Assembly: GCA_026707145.1 (NCBI GenBank)
Contig: JAPOXK010000021.1
Coordinates: 1-64,000, forward strand
Source of the DNA: Chloroflexota bacterium
GTDB taxonomy: Bacteria; Chloroflexota; Dehalococcoidia; Bin125
Reading direction: 5' to 3'
DNA length: 64,000 nt
Position 1 is the stretch's first letter, and every line of letters begins with the position of its first letter. The notes under the pieces are model-generated. The model searched no databases, was not told the origin of the DNA, and saw only the letters and a program-made list of their open reading frames with translations. A program made the translations under genes and the position numbers. Shown piece by piece: positions 24,686 to 31,958 of the stretch.

Positions 24686-25881
24686 CGCCGAGGGCTGATC
24701 TGGTGCCGGCGATGCCGAGCGACTACGTAGCCGGGTACCCGCGGGCGCGGGCGTACGACCCCGCGCTGGCGGCCACCTACATCCGGCACACGGGGATCGG
24801 CGACCCGCTGGCCGACGCCGCGGCCGCCGATTGCGCCGCGCTGGACCGGGCCGCGGTCGCCCGCTGGATCGAGGCCGGCATGCGCGGGGCGGACGACCCG
24901 GGACTGCGGGAGGCTCCGGTCTCGCTGCGGGCCTTCTTTGAGGCGGCGGAGATCCCGCCCGCCTGGCTGGACCCCGCAGCCTTCGGCCCGGGCGTCCGCA
25001 TGTTCCACCGTAACTCCTACACGATCCTGGTGGCCTTCGTGACGGGCGTCCTCATCGAGGGCTTCACCACCAACATCGCCAAGTCCTTCATGCTTACCGG
25101 CCGGGTGCAGGACCGGGGCGTGCGGCGGCTGGGGCAGAACAACCGCCACATGACGGAGATCTTCTTCCCCGGCGGCCTGGAGCGGCAGGGAGACGGCTGG
25201 AAGCTGTCGGTCCGCATCCGGCTGGTTCACGCCCAGATGCGCCACCTCTTGCAGGCCTCGGAGGAGTGGGACGCCGCCGCCTGGGGGACGCCCATCAGCG
25301 CCGCCCACCTGGGCTTCGCCATCGCCGCCTTCTCCGCCCGGCTGCTGAGGCACACGCGGACCCTGGGCGCGTCCTACAGCGCCGAGGAGGCCGCCAGCTT
25401 CATGGCGGTCTGGCGCTACACCGGCTACTTGATGGGAATCCCGGAGACGATCCTCTTTCGGGACGAGGCCGCAGCCCTGCAGCTCTACGACGGCGGCCGG
25501 CTGTGCGAGCCCGATCCCAGCGCCGAGTCGATCGTGATGGCCAACGCCCTGGTCAACTCGGCCCCCCTCATCGCCGGCATCACCGATCCCCAGGCCCGCC
25601 GCGGCCTGGCCCGCTACACCTACCGGATCTCCCGGGGGCTCATCGGCAAGGAGACGGCGGACGCCCTGCGCTACCCACCCCTACGCACCTTCGGCGTGGT
25701 CCCCTGGTTCCGCTGGCAGGTCCGCCTTGGCCGCCTGGTCGATCGCTGGATGCCGGGGCGGCGGCAAGGCCGCAGCTTCACCCGCTTCGGCTACCTCTTG
25801 GCCGCTTCGACTTTCGACCCGGACCGCATCCGCTACACCCTGCCCGACCATATTCACGACGAACACTCGAGCGAGTGGTAG
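24682..25881 (+). CDS. MpaB/latex-clearing-protein-like oxygenase (DUF2236)
   Basis: A 399-residue member of the DUF2236 family, which includes rubber oxygenase (Lcp) and fungal MpaB and binds b-type heme. The helical core shows the family-typical LSVRIRLVHAQMRHLL (candidate heme-region His), the preceding GRVQDRGVRRLGQNN turn, and RYTGYLMGIPE later in the chain. Known relatives cleave isoprenoid double bonds or prenyl side chains. There is no signal peptide. The start at 24682 is set by the ATGA overlap with the upstream membrane peptide. Substrate unknown. Confidence 0.8.
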   Translation: MTPRADLVPAMPSDYVAGYPRARAYDPALAATYIRHTGIGDPLADAAAADCAALDRAAVARWIEAGMRGADDPGLREAPVSLRAFFEAAEIPPAWLDPAAFGPGVRMFHRNSYTILVAFVTGVLIEGFTTNIAKSFMLTGRVQDRGVRRLGQNNRHMTEIFFPGGLERQGDGWKLSVRIRLVHAQMRHLLQASEEWDAAAWGTPISAAHLGFAIAAFSARLLRHTRTLGASYSAEEAASFMAVWRYTGYLMGIPETILFRDEAAALQLYDGGRLCEPDPSAESIVMANALVNSAPLIAGITDPQARRGLARYTYRISRGLIGKETADALRYPPLRTFGVVPWFRWQVRLGRLVDRWMPGRRQGRSFTRFGYLLAASTFDPDRIRYTLPDHIHDEHSSEW

Positions 25882-25894
25882 GGGCCGAGAACGG

Positions 25895-26092
25895 ATGGAC
25901 CTCTTTCGGGAAGTGGCCGAATCGAAAGTCGTCCGGGCCTTGGAGCGTTGCGTGTGGCGGTGGTGGCACGCACGGCGGCGGCTGTCCGGTTGGAAGACGG
26001 GCGCGGCGACGGCCGCCCGCGCCGCTGTTGTCGTTCCGGCCACGATCGGGCGCGGCATCCTGAAGCGGACACGGGCGCACCGGAAGGGATAA
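25895..26092 (+). CDS. small basic protein
   Basis: A 65-residue ORF 13 bp after the oxygenase. It has an N-terminal helix with Trp/Arg clusters (RCVWRWWHARRR), then a weakly hydrophobic Ala/Val stretch and a basic end. GGGGCCGAG precedes the ATG. Unrecognised; the oxygenase and this ORF may form one transcript. Confidence 0.4.
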   Translation: MDLFREVAESKVVRALERCVWRWWHARRRLSGWKTGAATAARAAVVVPATIGRGILKRTRAHRKG

Positions 26093-26098
26093 CCAACA

Positions 26099-26400
26099 AT
26101 GATCACCGAGAGCAAGTACCGCGGAACGCAAGACTACATCCGGTTGCTGACCGATCTCGTCACCGCAGCGCAGTATCGCGGCACCACGACGTACCAGCAC
26201 ATCGCCACCATCATGGGGCTCCCGACCAGCGTGGGCGCCCCATGTTGAGCGCGGTGGTCATAAACACCGACGGCAGGCCGGGCGCCGGGTTCTATGACGC
26301 GGCCGTGAAGTTTGGCCGCGCCCCGGCCAATGCCGACGAAGCCTTTTGGAACCAAGAGCGGGCCGCGGTCCACGACGCCTGGAAGCGCCCCTGCCCCAAC
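26099..26400 (+). pseudogene. decayed conserved hypothetical gene (internal deletion and frameshift)
   Basis: The first part (26099-26245) reads MITESKYRGTQDYIRLL and on to QHIATIMGLPTS before a premature TGA at 26246. The second part, in another frame from about 26236, reads GRPMLSAVVINTDGRPGAGF and on to AFWNQERAAVHDAWKRP. From memory, intact relatives join these blocks through a stretch of about 20 residues, so a deletion plus frameshift is the simplest reading. The family's function is not known to me. Confidence 0.5.
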
Positions 26401-26667
26401 CCGCCCCTAGTCTCCGGATGCCGACGCGATGATCGCATCGAAGGTGTCGTGCAGGTATGCACGGTCCGGGGGCACACGGCGGGTCAGCTCCCGCCCGTCG
26501 CCCAGGGCGAACGTGATCTCGCCACCGGGGCGCCGGGGCTGTCGTTCTCGCCGGCGTGCAGCCGCCCCGACCGCAGGGGATCGGGGCGGCTCCCTGCGAA
26601 GGTCGTCGCCTCTGGAACTCCCCCTCCTCGTCGCACCGTACGCCCACCGCACGAAGGGAGCCCAGCG

Positions 26668-27144
26668 ATGCGCCGTTATCTCTGGATCGTCTGCGCCCTG
26701 CCGGTGATTCTCGTCGGGGCAGGGTGCGAGGGCGGCGAGCCCCGCCCCATCACGGACGGCTGGCTCTGCACGGCATCCACGGACGCGGCTCTGCTGTCCG
26801 ATCTGCTGCTCGTCACACTGTTGGCAACCGGGGAGCTGGCCGGGACGACGTCCGTCTACGTAGACGGCGCGGCTGGCGCCCAGCTGCGCGCAAGCCGCAT
26901 CGCCCAGGCGAAGGAGCGGCTTGCCATTATCGAAGGGATCCTGGCTGAGGTGCCGCGGGAGCAGCGGGTGGCCTGGCAGGGGGTCCACGACCCGCTGGCC
27001 CAGGGCGTCCGGGGCCTGCGCGACAGCGTCGAGGCGATGCAGGTGCCCGAGGCTGCGACGGCGATGGAAGATCTGATCAACGCCTCCGGAAGCTTCGCCC
27101 AGGCGGCTCGGGCCCTGGTCGACCGCTGCTTGGTGGAGCCATGA
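26668..27144 (+). CDS. small lipoprotein of unknown function
   Basis: A 158-residue ORF with AAGGGAG 7 nt before ATG. The N-terminus is a lipoprotein signal with lipobox VGAGC at about residues 15-19. The mature part is helical and Ala-rich (AKERLAIIEGILAEV and DLINASGSFAQAARALV), probably a helical bundle on the outer face of the membrane. The reading frame is open far upstream, but only because the decayed gene before it lost its stop. No family recognised. Confidence 0.7.
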   Translation: MRRYLWIVCALPVILVGAGCEGGEPRPITDGWLCTASTDAALLSDLLLVTLLATGELAGTTSVYVDGAAGAQLRASRIAQAKERLAIIEGILAEVPREQRVAWQGVHDPLAQGVRGLRDSVEAMQVPEAATAMEDLINASGSFAQAARALVDRCLVEP

Positions 27145-27178
27145 CCGCAGCCGCCCTCCATTCACTGAGGAGGTCGGC

Positions 27179-27268
27179 ATGCGCCTGTGGATTCTGTTCG
27201 GTCGCGGGTTGGGATTGTTAGGGCACCTGGCAAGACGGGTGCTCGGGTTGCCAACGTGTCACGCCTAA
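27179..27268 (+). CDS. 29-residue amphipathic peptide (tiny-peptide family member)
   Basis: GAGGAGG sits 5 nt before the ATG, one of the best ribosome sites in the window. The peptide begins MRLWILFGRGLGLLGHL. It aligns with the 25-residue ORF at 28453 (MDAWMVLGRVLGWVGRL) and with the start of the 79-residue protein at 23427. It could be a leader for the membrane peptide that follows or a product in its own right. Confidence 0.45.
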   Translation: MRLWILFGRGLGLLGHLARRVLGLPTCHA

Positions 27269-27282
27269 CGGTCGGCGATGGC

Positions 27283-27369
27283 ATGCGCTTCGGTTGCGGC
27301 CTGATCCTGCTGGGTATGATGGTCAGCGGCGCACTGGTCGTCCTGCTTCTCGTGCTCGGTGGCGCGTGA
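27283..27369 (+). CDS. 28-residue hydrophobic peptide
   Basis: ATG 27283 to TGA 27369; the peptide is one hydrophobic span (CGLILLGMMVSGALVVLLLV). There is no clear ribosome site; an in-frame start further upstream is possible. It follows the 27179 peptide by 14 bp. Weak evidence, kept because the same peptide-then-membrane-span order recurs at 28453-28588. Confidence 0.3.
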   Translation: MRFGCGLILLGMMVSGALVVLLLVLGGA

Positions 27370-27705
27370 CACGTCAGCGAGAGAGCACCACGACTCTGAG
27401 AGCATGACCGAAGTGCCGGCGGCACAGCTGCGCCGGTCGGCCATCGCGTAAGCCCGCCGCCTCGGGTGCCCCAACACCAAAGGCTGCGGCCACTGCCTTC
27501 CGGATGTGGGACCGCTGTAGCCGCTCCCGGCCCCAGGGGCTCCTTCGCAGACCACCAGCCGCCGCGGGGATCCGGATGCACGGTCCATGGATCGCCACTG
27601 GCGTCGTGGGAAGCGCAGTGTGTGTCGGTGGGCGGCGGCGGGAGGATAGTACGACGACGGCTCGCAGGACGCCTGCGCTCCCACGACAACTGCGACCGGC
27701 GCGGG
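27370..27705. other. 336-bp stretch without a supportable gene
   Basis: Frames on both strands are short or biased. No hairpin terminator or consensus promoter is clear apart from the -10 box listed at 27706. Confidence 0.35.
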
Positions 27706-27711
27706 TATCAT
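27706..27711 (+). promoter_or_regulatory. -10 box of the OB-fold lipoprotein gene (leaderless arrangement)
   Basis: TATCAT ends 6 nt before the ATG at 27718. No ribosome site is present. An ACGACA at 18-bp spacing could serve as a weak -35. Confidence 0.5.
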
Positions 27712-27717
27712 GCGGCC

Positions 27718-28098
27718 ATGCGACCCCTGTGGCTGCTCCTCCCCGCCATCCTCCTAATCACCGCCGCCTGTGCGGCCGATGCTGCCCCTCCGCGGGACCC
27801 GCCGCCGCCGGGCCACGCCCTGCAGCGCCCGGCCGCCGATCTGATCGCGGGCCCCTGGGAGTACCAGGGGCGCGTGCTCATCGTGAAAGGCTCAGTGGCG
27901 GCCTTCGGGCGGGACGCGGACGGCCAGCTCTACGTGATGCTGAACGACGCCGTGCGCGGGGTGCGCTGCACCTTCACCCCAGGCTTCGAGCACGACTGGG
28001 ACGCGACGGCGCTCCGCGCGACGATCACTGTGGTCGGCATCGGGGACAGCATCGATACCCCCTATGTCCCCCTGCGCCGGTGCCGCCCGGTCAACTGA
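27718..28098 (+). CDS. secreted or lipid-anchored OB-fold protein (tRNA_anti-like)
   Basis: A 126-residue protein with a lipoprotein-type signal (LLPAILLITAAC) and one small beta-barrel. The pattern VKGSVAAFGRDADGQLYVML, then VRCTFTP and ITVVGIGD, ending in a Cys, matches the tRNA_anti-like OB-fold family of small exported proteins. Two cysteines in the mature part (in VRCTF and RRCRP) could form a disulfide. Family role is unclear; ligand binding at the cell surface is plausible. Confidence 0.65.
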   Translation: MRPLWLLLPAILLITAACAADAAPPRDPPPPGHALQRPAADLIAGPWEYQGRVLIVKGSVAAFGRDADGQLYVMLNDAVRGVRCTFTPGFEHDWDATALRATITVVGIGDSIDTPYVPLRRCRPVN

Positions 28099-28452
28099 CG
28101 ACAATGCCGCGGCGCTGCCCGCGGCGCCGGTCCTGCTCGGCCGGCGCGGGGCCGAGGACTGAGTAGCCGCAGTTCTCTTGCTCGCGAGGCTGTCCCCGCG
28201 CGCAGGTTCAAGCCGCCAGACCTCTCGCGGTGCGTGGTCCGTCGGCTCTATACAGGTGCTCGGGGTACGAGGGCTGGTCGAGCGGCTCAGGGCAGTGGGT
28301 GCGACGTGACAGGAAACATCCGCGTCCACTCCTCGTTGCCGCTGTAGTGGACTGACCATCGGTGGCGAGTTCAGCAGGTCGGCAGGGCGGTGCAGTGCGT
28401 ATGCTGGCCGGGAGGGTTTGGCTGCTACGCCCATCAGCAAGAGAGAATCGGC
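28099..28452. other. 354-bp stretch without a supportable gene
   Basis: No frame of good composition and no RNA gene. It lies between the OB-fold lipoprotein and the second tiny-peptide unit. Confidence 0.35.
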
Positions 28453-28530
28453 ATGGACGCATGGATGGTACTCGGTCGCGTGCTGGGTTGGGTCGGTCGG
28501 CTTCCGGTGGGGCGCCATGCGGTGAGGTAG
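28453..28530 (+). CDS. 25-residue amphipathic peptide (tiny-peptide family member)
   Basis: Reads MDAWMVLGRVLGWVGRL and eight more residues to TAG 28528. AGAGAGAA precedes the ATG. Shared pattern with the 27179 peptide: W, two aliphatics, G-R-x-L-G, aliphatic, G, L. Both ATGs are preceded by TCGGC. It is followed 57 bp later by a GTG-started frame with two hydrophobic spans. Confidence 0.4.
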   Translation: MDAWMVLGRVLGWVGRLPVGRHAVR

Positions 28531-28587
28531 CCCTACCGCGTGCACATGCGACGGTTGTCCGCGTGGCCGAGAGAAAGGAAAACTCCC

Positions 28588-29061
28588 GTGTGTATTCGCC
28601 GCTTGGTGACGCACGGCCTGGTGTTCGCGCTGGCGGTCCTGGTGGGCTTCGTGGGGTTGGCTGCGGACCTGCAGGTCGATCCGATCGCGGCGGTCGCGCT
28701 CTGGATTGTCGCGGCCGTGATCGCGGCGGGCAACGTGGTCTTGAGAGGCGACGCCTCCGCAACGCCAAGGCGCGCCTGGACGACATCTATCCCTACAGCG
28801 ACATGTCCAAAGCGGAGTACCGCCGTCGCAAAGAGGAAATCGACCGGCAGCTGCGCCAGTTGGCCCCTCCGCAGCCGAAGCAACGTGTCGATGTCGCCAC
28901 ACGCGGCGCCGAGTTCCTTCATGATCTCGGCGCCCTATGGTCACACTCGGCCACCACAGACGAGCACCGCAAGCGATTCGTGCAGACGGTTATTGAGGAG
29001 ATCCGGCTCGACGACCACGGTGTCGCGGCCGTCCGGCTACGGGACGAATATGCACCCTTGA
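28588..29061 (+). CDS. chimeric frame: two-span membrane N-terminus run into recombinase debris
   Basis: GTG 28588 with AAAGGAAAA upstream. Residues 1-53 carry two hydrophobic spans (GLVFALAVLVGFVGLAA and AVALWIVAAVIAAG) and look like a real small membrane protein. From about residue 55 the sequence becomes Ser/Arg/Thr-rich nonsense because the frame crosses the serine recombinase remnant in the wrong register. The membrane gene was probably truncated at this junction. Confidence 0.4.
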   Translation: MCIRRLVTHGLVFALAVLVGFVGLAADLQVDPIAAVALWIVAAVIAAGNVVLRGDASATPRRAWTTSIPTATCPKRSTAVAKRKSTGSCASWPLRSRSNVSMSPHAAPSSFMISAPYGHTRPPQTSTASDSCRRLLRRSGSTTTVSRPSGYGTNMHP

Positions 29062-29111
29062 TAGCCACCGCTGAAGCGAGTGGGGGTTTTGGTCGGGGTG
29101 GGCAGATTTGA
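28743..29111 (+). pseudogene. C-terminal remnant of a serine recombinase/integrase
   Basis: The frame reads ARLDDIYPYSDMSKAEYRRR, a coiled-coil helix, then FLHDLGALWSHSATTDEHRK and on to IRLDDHGVAAVRLRDEYAP. This is the pattern of the C-terminal coiled-coil region of large serine recombinases (turn D-x-S-x-x-E-Y, then the late FVQTVIEEI strand). The N-terminal resolvase domain and zinc ribbon are absent. The last codons (GRGGQI) are supplied by the antisense of the tRNA-Pro gene. It marks the right edge of the island. Confidence 0.7.
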
Positions 29112-29166
29112 ACTGCCGGCCTCACGGCCCCAAACCGCGCGCTCTGCCGGACTGAGCTACACCCCG
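29090..29166 (-). tRNA. tRNA-Pro (anticodon TGG)
   Basis: Minus strand cloverleaf: acceptor CGGGGTG/CACCCCG, D stem GCTC/GAGC, anticodon stem CGCGG/CCGTG (one G-U) with loop TTTGGGG, T arm GGCAG-TTCAAAT-CTGCC, encoded ACCA. TGG reads CCA and other CCN codons by wobble. A recombinase remnant ends inside its 3' half on the other strand, so this gene is the likely integration target of the island. Confidence 0.95.
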
Positions 29167-29171
29167 AGCTT

Positions 29172-29208
29172 GATCGTCCGCCGGGCACAGCGCGATCTAC
29201 GGACGATC
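29172..29208. repeat. 9-bp perfect inverted repeat between pyrD and tRNA-Pro
   Basis: GATCGTCCG (29172-29180) and CGGACGATC (29200-29208) with a 19-nt loop. There is no T run on either side. It could be a weak terminator for pyrD, a processing signal before the tRNA, or an operator. Confidence 0.5.
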
Positions 29209-29254
29209 TTCACCGTACGGCGCTGACCGGCAGGCGGCAAGACAGCGGGCGGCG

Positions 29255-30190
29255 CTAGTCGCTCGCGCCAGCGTTGGCGGCGCCGATCAGCTCCTCGATC
29301 GATCCTACGCCCTGCTCGCGGCAGTATGTTTCTAGCTCCTCCAGTACGGTCAGGGGCGCGCAGGGGTCGCGGTAGCTGGCCGTGCCGACTTGCACCGCGC
29401 TGGCGCCGGCCAGTAGGTACTCGACGGCGTCGCGGCCGCTCTCGATTCCGCCGCAGCCGATCACCGGGACGGTGACGGCCGCCGCCGTCTCATAGACCAA
29501 GCGGAGAGCCAGCGGCCGGATCGCTGGCCCGGTCAGGCCGGCGGCAGGCCGGGCCGTGCGAGGCCGGCGGGTTCGTACGTCGATCGCCATTCCGAGGAAC
29601 GAGTTGGTAACGCAGAGGGCGTGAGCGCCGGCCTCCTCCGCGGCGCGCGCGATGGGGACGATATCCGTGACCTGCGGAGTGAGCTTGACGATGACCGGAA
29701 GCGTGGTGGAACTCACGACCGCTGCGGTGACATCCGCCGTGAGTTGAGGGTCTTGGCCAAACTCCATCCCGCCGACGTCGAGGTTGGGGCAGGAGACGTT
29801 GAGTTCGAGGGCGGCGACGCCGGGCACGGCGTCTAACTTACTTGCGAGGGTAGCGAACTCGCCGACGGTGTCGCCAAGGATGTTGATGATCACCGGCACG
29901 TCCCACGTCGCCCAGATGGGACAGATATCGCGGACGAGGCGCGAGAGCCCCATGTTCTGGAACCCGATGCTGTTGAGCATTCCCGCGGGGGTCTCGGCGA
30001 TCCGCGGAGTGGGGTTGCCCTGGCGCGGCTTGAGCGTGAGACCTTTCGAAACGATCGCCCCCAACCGCTGGATATCGAAGACTTTGGCGAGTTCGGTGCC
30101 GTTGGAAAACGTGCCCGATGCCGTCATCACGGGATTCCGCAGGCGCAGGCTGCGCTTGCTGTCACGCGCGAGTTCGATCGCTAGGTCCAT
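29255..30190 (-). CDS. pyrD: dihydroorotate dehydrogenase, class 1B catalytic subunit
   Basis: FMN enzyme oxidising dihydroorotate to orotate; class 1B works with the PyrK electron-transfer subunit and NAD. The 311-residue TIM barrel has SKGLTLKPRQGN, NSIGFQNMGL, the active-site Cys loop ELNVSCPN, VKLTPQV and the FMN-phosphate site GCGGIESGRDAVEYLLAGAS. Class 1B is chosen for the Cys base and because pyrK is present at 35487-36260. It is not in the pyr operon: mrp, the NYN gene and two MBL genes intervene. GGTAGGA lies upstream, with no strong ribosome site. Confidence 0.96.
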   Translation of the reverse strand: MDLAIELARDSKRSLRLRNPVMTASGTFSNGTELAKVFDIQRLGAIVSKGLTLKPRQGNPTPRIAETPAGMLNSIGFQNMGLSRLVRDICPIWATWDVPVIINILGDTVGEFATLASKLDAVPGVAALELNVSCPNLDVGGMEFGQDPQLTADVTAAVVSSTTLPVIVKLTPQVTDIVPIARAAEEAGAHALCVTNSFLGMAIDVRTRRPRTARPAAGLTGPAIRPLALRLVYETAAAVTVPVIGCGGIESGRDAVEYLLAGASAVQVGTASYRDPCAPLTVLEELETYCREQGVGSIEELIGAANAGASD

Positions 30191-30236
30191 AGGGCTGTAG
30201 TCCTACCGGGGTCCGGCGAGCTGCTGCGGAAAACGC

Positions 30237-30263
30237 AACAGCGCCGCTCGAGGCGGCGCTGTT
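30237..30263 (-). terminator. 11-bp hairpin terminator before pyrD
   Basis: AACAGCGCCGC pairs perfectly with GCGGCGCTGTT around a 5-nt loop. On the minus strand it is followed by GCGTTTTCC, a short T run, so it can end the transcript of the zinc-ribbon gene at 30288-30581. It lies 47 bp before the pyrD start and could also act as an attenuator of read-through into pyrD. Confidence 0.6.
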
Positions 30264-30287
30264 CGGCATACAACTGGATCCATCGGC

Positions 30288-30581
30288 TCACACGCTGACG
30301 GTGTTCTCCTCCACGACGGGCTCCTCGGAGGCGGGCCGCCGCCGACGAACGATACCCATATCGTTCCAGCGGGACCGCCCTTCCGCCCCGTCCCAGATCG
30401 AATCTTCAGACGAATTCGGGAACCGGCGCTTGAGGCCGCAGATCTTGCAGCTTCCTGGGCTGGTTGGACCGTTCGGCGGGTCGATGATCCAGTGATGGTT
30501 GCAGGCACCGCGCCGGGCCGACCGCCGCCGGGCGGTGCTACTCCGTCCCTGACTCGCTCGCTCTTTGCTTTGAGTTCTCAT
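30288..30581 (-). CDS. small zinc-ribbon-like protein
   Basis: A 97-residue protein with a basic N-terminus and a compact CNHHW ... CKICGLKRRFPNS module (Cys-x-His plus Cys-x-x-Cys), which looks like a treble-clef or zinc-ribbon metal site. The C-terminal third is acidic and Arg-rich, probably disordered. GGAGAAACG stands directly before the ATG. A hairpin terminator follows. I know of similar unnamed small proteins in related bacteria but no function. Confidence 0.65.
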   Translation of the reverse strand: MRTQSKERASQGRSSTARRRSARRGACNHHWIIDPPNGPTSPGSCKICGLKRRFPNSSEDSIWDGAEGRSRWNDMGIVRRRRPASEEPVVEENTVSV

Positions 30582-30909
30582 CGTTTCTCCATTGAAGCGG
30601 TCCCGCGTCGGCCTCCTCGTCGCAGCGCGCCGCTTCTTTTTCGCTCCCCGTTTCCAACATATGAACCGCCTGATCGAGCGTCAAGAAACGGGCTTTCGTA
30701 CGATGTGCCTCGTGTAATTCTTGACACCACTTCTGTAATAGATACGCTGGATGAGAGATTAGGGATTGATATTCCTCCGGCGATCGCAGAGTCGCGCCCT
30801 TGTCATTACAGCCGCCAATGAGTCCCGTCATCCGGCTTTGGCGTATAGCTTGACGTCCAGCCGCCCTGATTGGTTCCCCGTTCTGGCTCTCGCCCTTGTT
30901 CACGCCCAT
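30538..30909 (-). CDS. hypothetical protein overlapping the zinc-ribbon gene
   Basis: A 123-residue frame with a natural-looking composition (SPEEYQSLISHPAYLLQKW then LTLDQAVHMLETGSEKE) and lower GC than its neighbours. AGGGGAACGAG precedes the ATG. Its last 14 codons overlap the start of the zinc-ribbon gene in another frame. No domain recognised. The lower GC hints at foreign origin. A plus-strand promoter candidate also lies inside it, which argues for some caution. Confidence 0.45.
   Translation of the reverse strand: MGVNKGESQNGEPIRAAGRQAIRQSRMTGLIGGCNDKGATLRSPEEYQSLISHPAYLLQKWCQELHEAHRTKARFLTLDQAVHMLETGSEKEAARCDEEADAGPLQWRNDENSKQRASESGTE
30721..30748 (+). promoter_or_regulatory. candidate promoter reading toward mrp
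   Basis: TTGACA (30721-30726), 16-bp spacer, TACGCT (30743-30748). It would give a long leader of about 380 nt to mrp at 31135, and it lies inside an antisense ORF, so it may be chance. Confidence 0.3.
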
Positions 30910-31134
30910 GATTCTCGTTCCCCTGCGTCAACGGGAGACACCGCGGGCGCTGTGCCATGCGGATCCTGATGCTGATGGCTGAAGGAACCGCTCTCGATAC
31001 GGTCGGCCGCGTACACGATTCGCCACTGCGCCGCGGCGCGGGCCTCCCTCTTCCGCGATCAGATCGCGCAGAACGCGACCGTCACGCTGCAAGCGGCCGA
31101 CGCGAGCCCCATCGCGATCACCTGGAGGACGCGA

Positions 31135-31947
31135 GTGCCTGATTCGCCGCCGCCACAGGAAGCGAAGCAAGTGGAGGGGGTGGGGCATATCATCGCCGTC
31201 GCTTCCAATAAAGGCGGCGTCGGCAAGACGACCGTGGCGGTCAATCTCGCCGTATCGCTGGCTCGCAGCGGGGCCAAGGTCGGTCTGATCGACGCCGACA
31301 TCACCGGGCCCAACGTTCCGACGATGTTTGGACTGAGCGCGGGTTTCCAAGCGGAGAGCGAGCAGGGGCTGCATCCCATTTCACGCTTCGGCGTGAAGCT
31401 CGTTTCGATCGGCTTCATCGTGCCGCGCGCGGCGCCTGTCGTTTGGCGAGGACCCATGATCGGTACGGCGGTACGGCAGTTGCTTCACGACGTGCCGTGG
31501 GGGGAGCTGGACTATCTGCTGATCGACCTGCCGCCGGGCACCAGTGACGCGCCGATGTCCATGGCGCAAGAGGCTGCGATCGCCGGGGCCATCATCGTCA
31601 CGACGCCGCAGCTCGTGGCGTTGGAGGATGCGGCCAAAGCCGTAACGATGTTTGAGAAGCTCAACGTGCCGATCTTCGGCATCGTCGAGAACATGTCGTA
31701 TTACATCACGCCGGATACGGGCCAGCGCGTTGAGATCTTCGGCCACGGCGGGGGGCGAGCCGCCGCCGAGGCGCAGGGAGTCGACTTTCTCGGTGAGATT
31801 CCCCTGTCGCAGGGCGTGCGCGAGGGTGGGGACAGCGGCCAGCCGATCGCGGAGAGCCACCCCGATTCCGAGGTGGCAAGCGCGTTCGACGAGATCGGCG
31901 ACAAGATCGCTGCCAAGCTCAGCGCGCTGGACCTATTGCGGATCTGA
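31135..31947 (+). CDS. Mrp/NBP35-family ATPase lacking the CxxC motif
   Basis: P-loop ATPase of the Mrp/ApbC family, Fe-S cluster carriers and scaffolds. The 270-residue protein has the deviant Walker A SNKGGVGKTT (about 24-33), the switch DADITGPNVP, IDLPPGTSDA and the late FGHGGG. The segment that normally holds the cluster-bridging CPHC reads ITPDTG, so both Cys are Thr. The N-terminal MIP18 (DUF59) domain is also missing. GTG start with GGAGG 9 nt upstream. A minimal scaffold variant or a non-cluster role is possible. The next gene starts 11 bp later. Confidence 0.9.
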   Translation: MPDSPPPQEAKQVEGVGHIIAVASNKGGVGKTTVAVNLAVSLARSGAKVGLIDADITGPNVPTMFGLSAGFQAESEQGLHPISRFGVKLVSIGFIVPRAAPVVWRGPMIGTAVRQLLHDVPWGELDYLLIDLPPGTSDAPMSMAQEAAIAGAIIVTTPQLVALEDAAKAVTMFEKLNVPIFGIVENMSYYITPDTGQRVEIFGHGGGRAAAEAQGVDFLGEIPLSQGVREGGDSGQPIAESHPDSEVASAFDEIGDKIAAKLSALDLLRI

Positions 31948-31958
31948 GGAGAGCAAGT

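Noticed and set aside
25948-27144. A 398-residue continuous plus-strand frame
   Set aside because: It joins a piece of the decayed gene to the lipoprotein at 26668, which has its own signal peptide and ribosome site.
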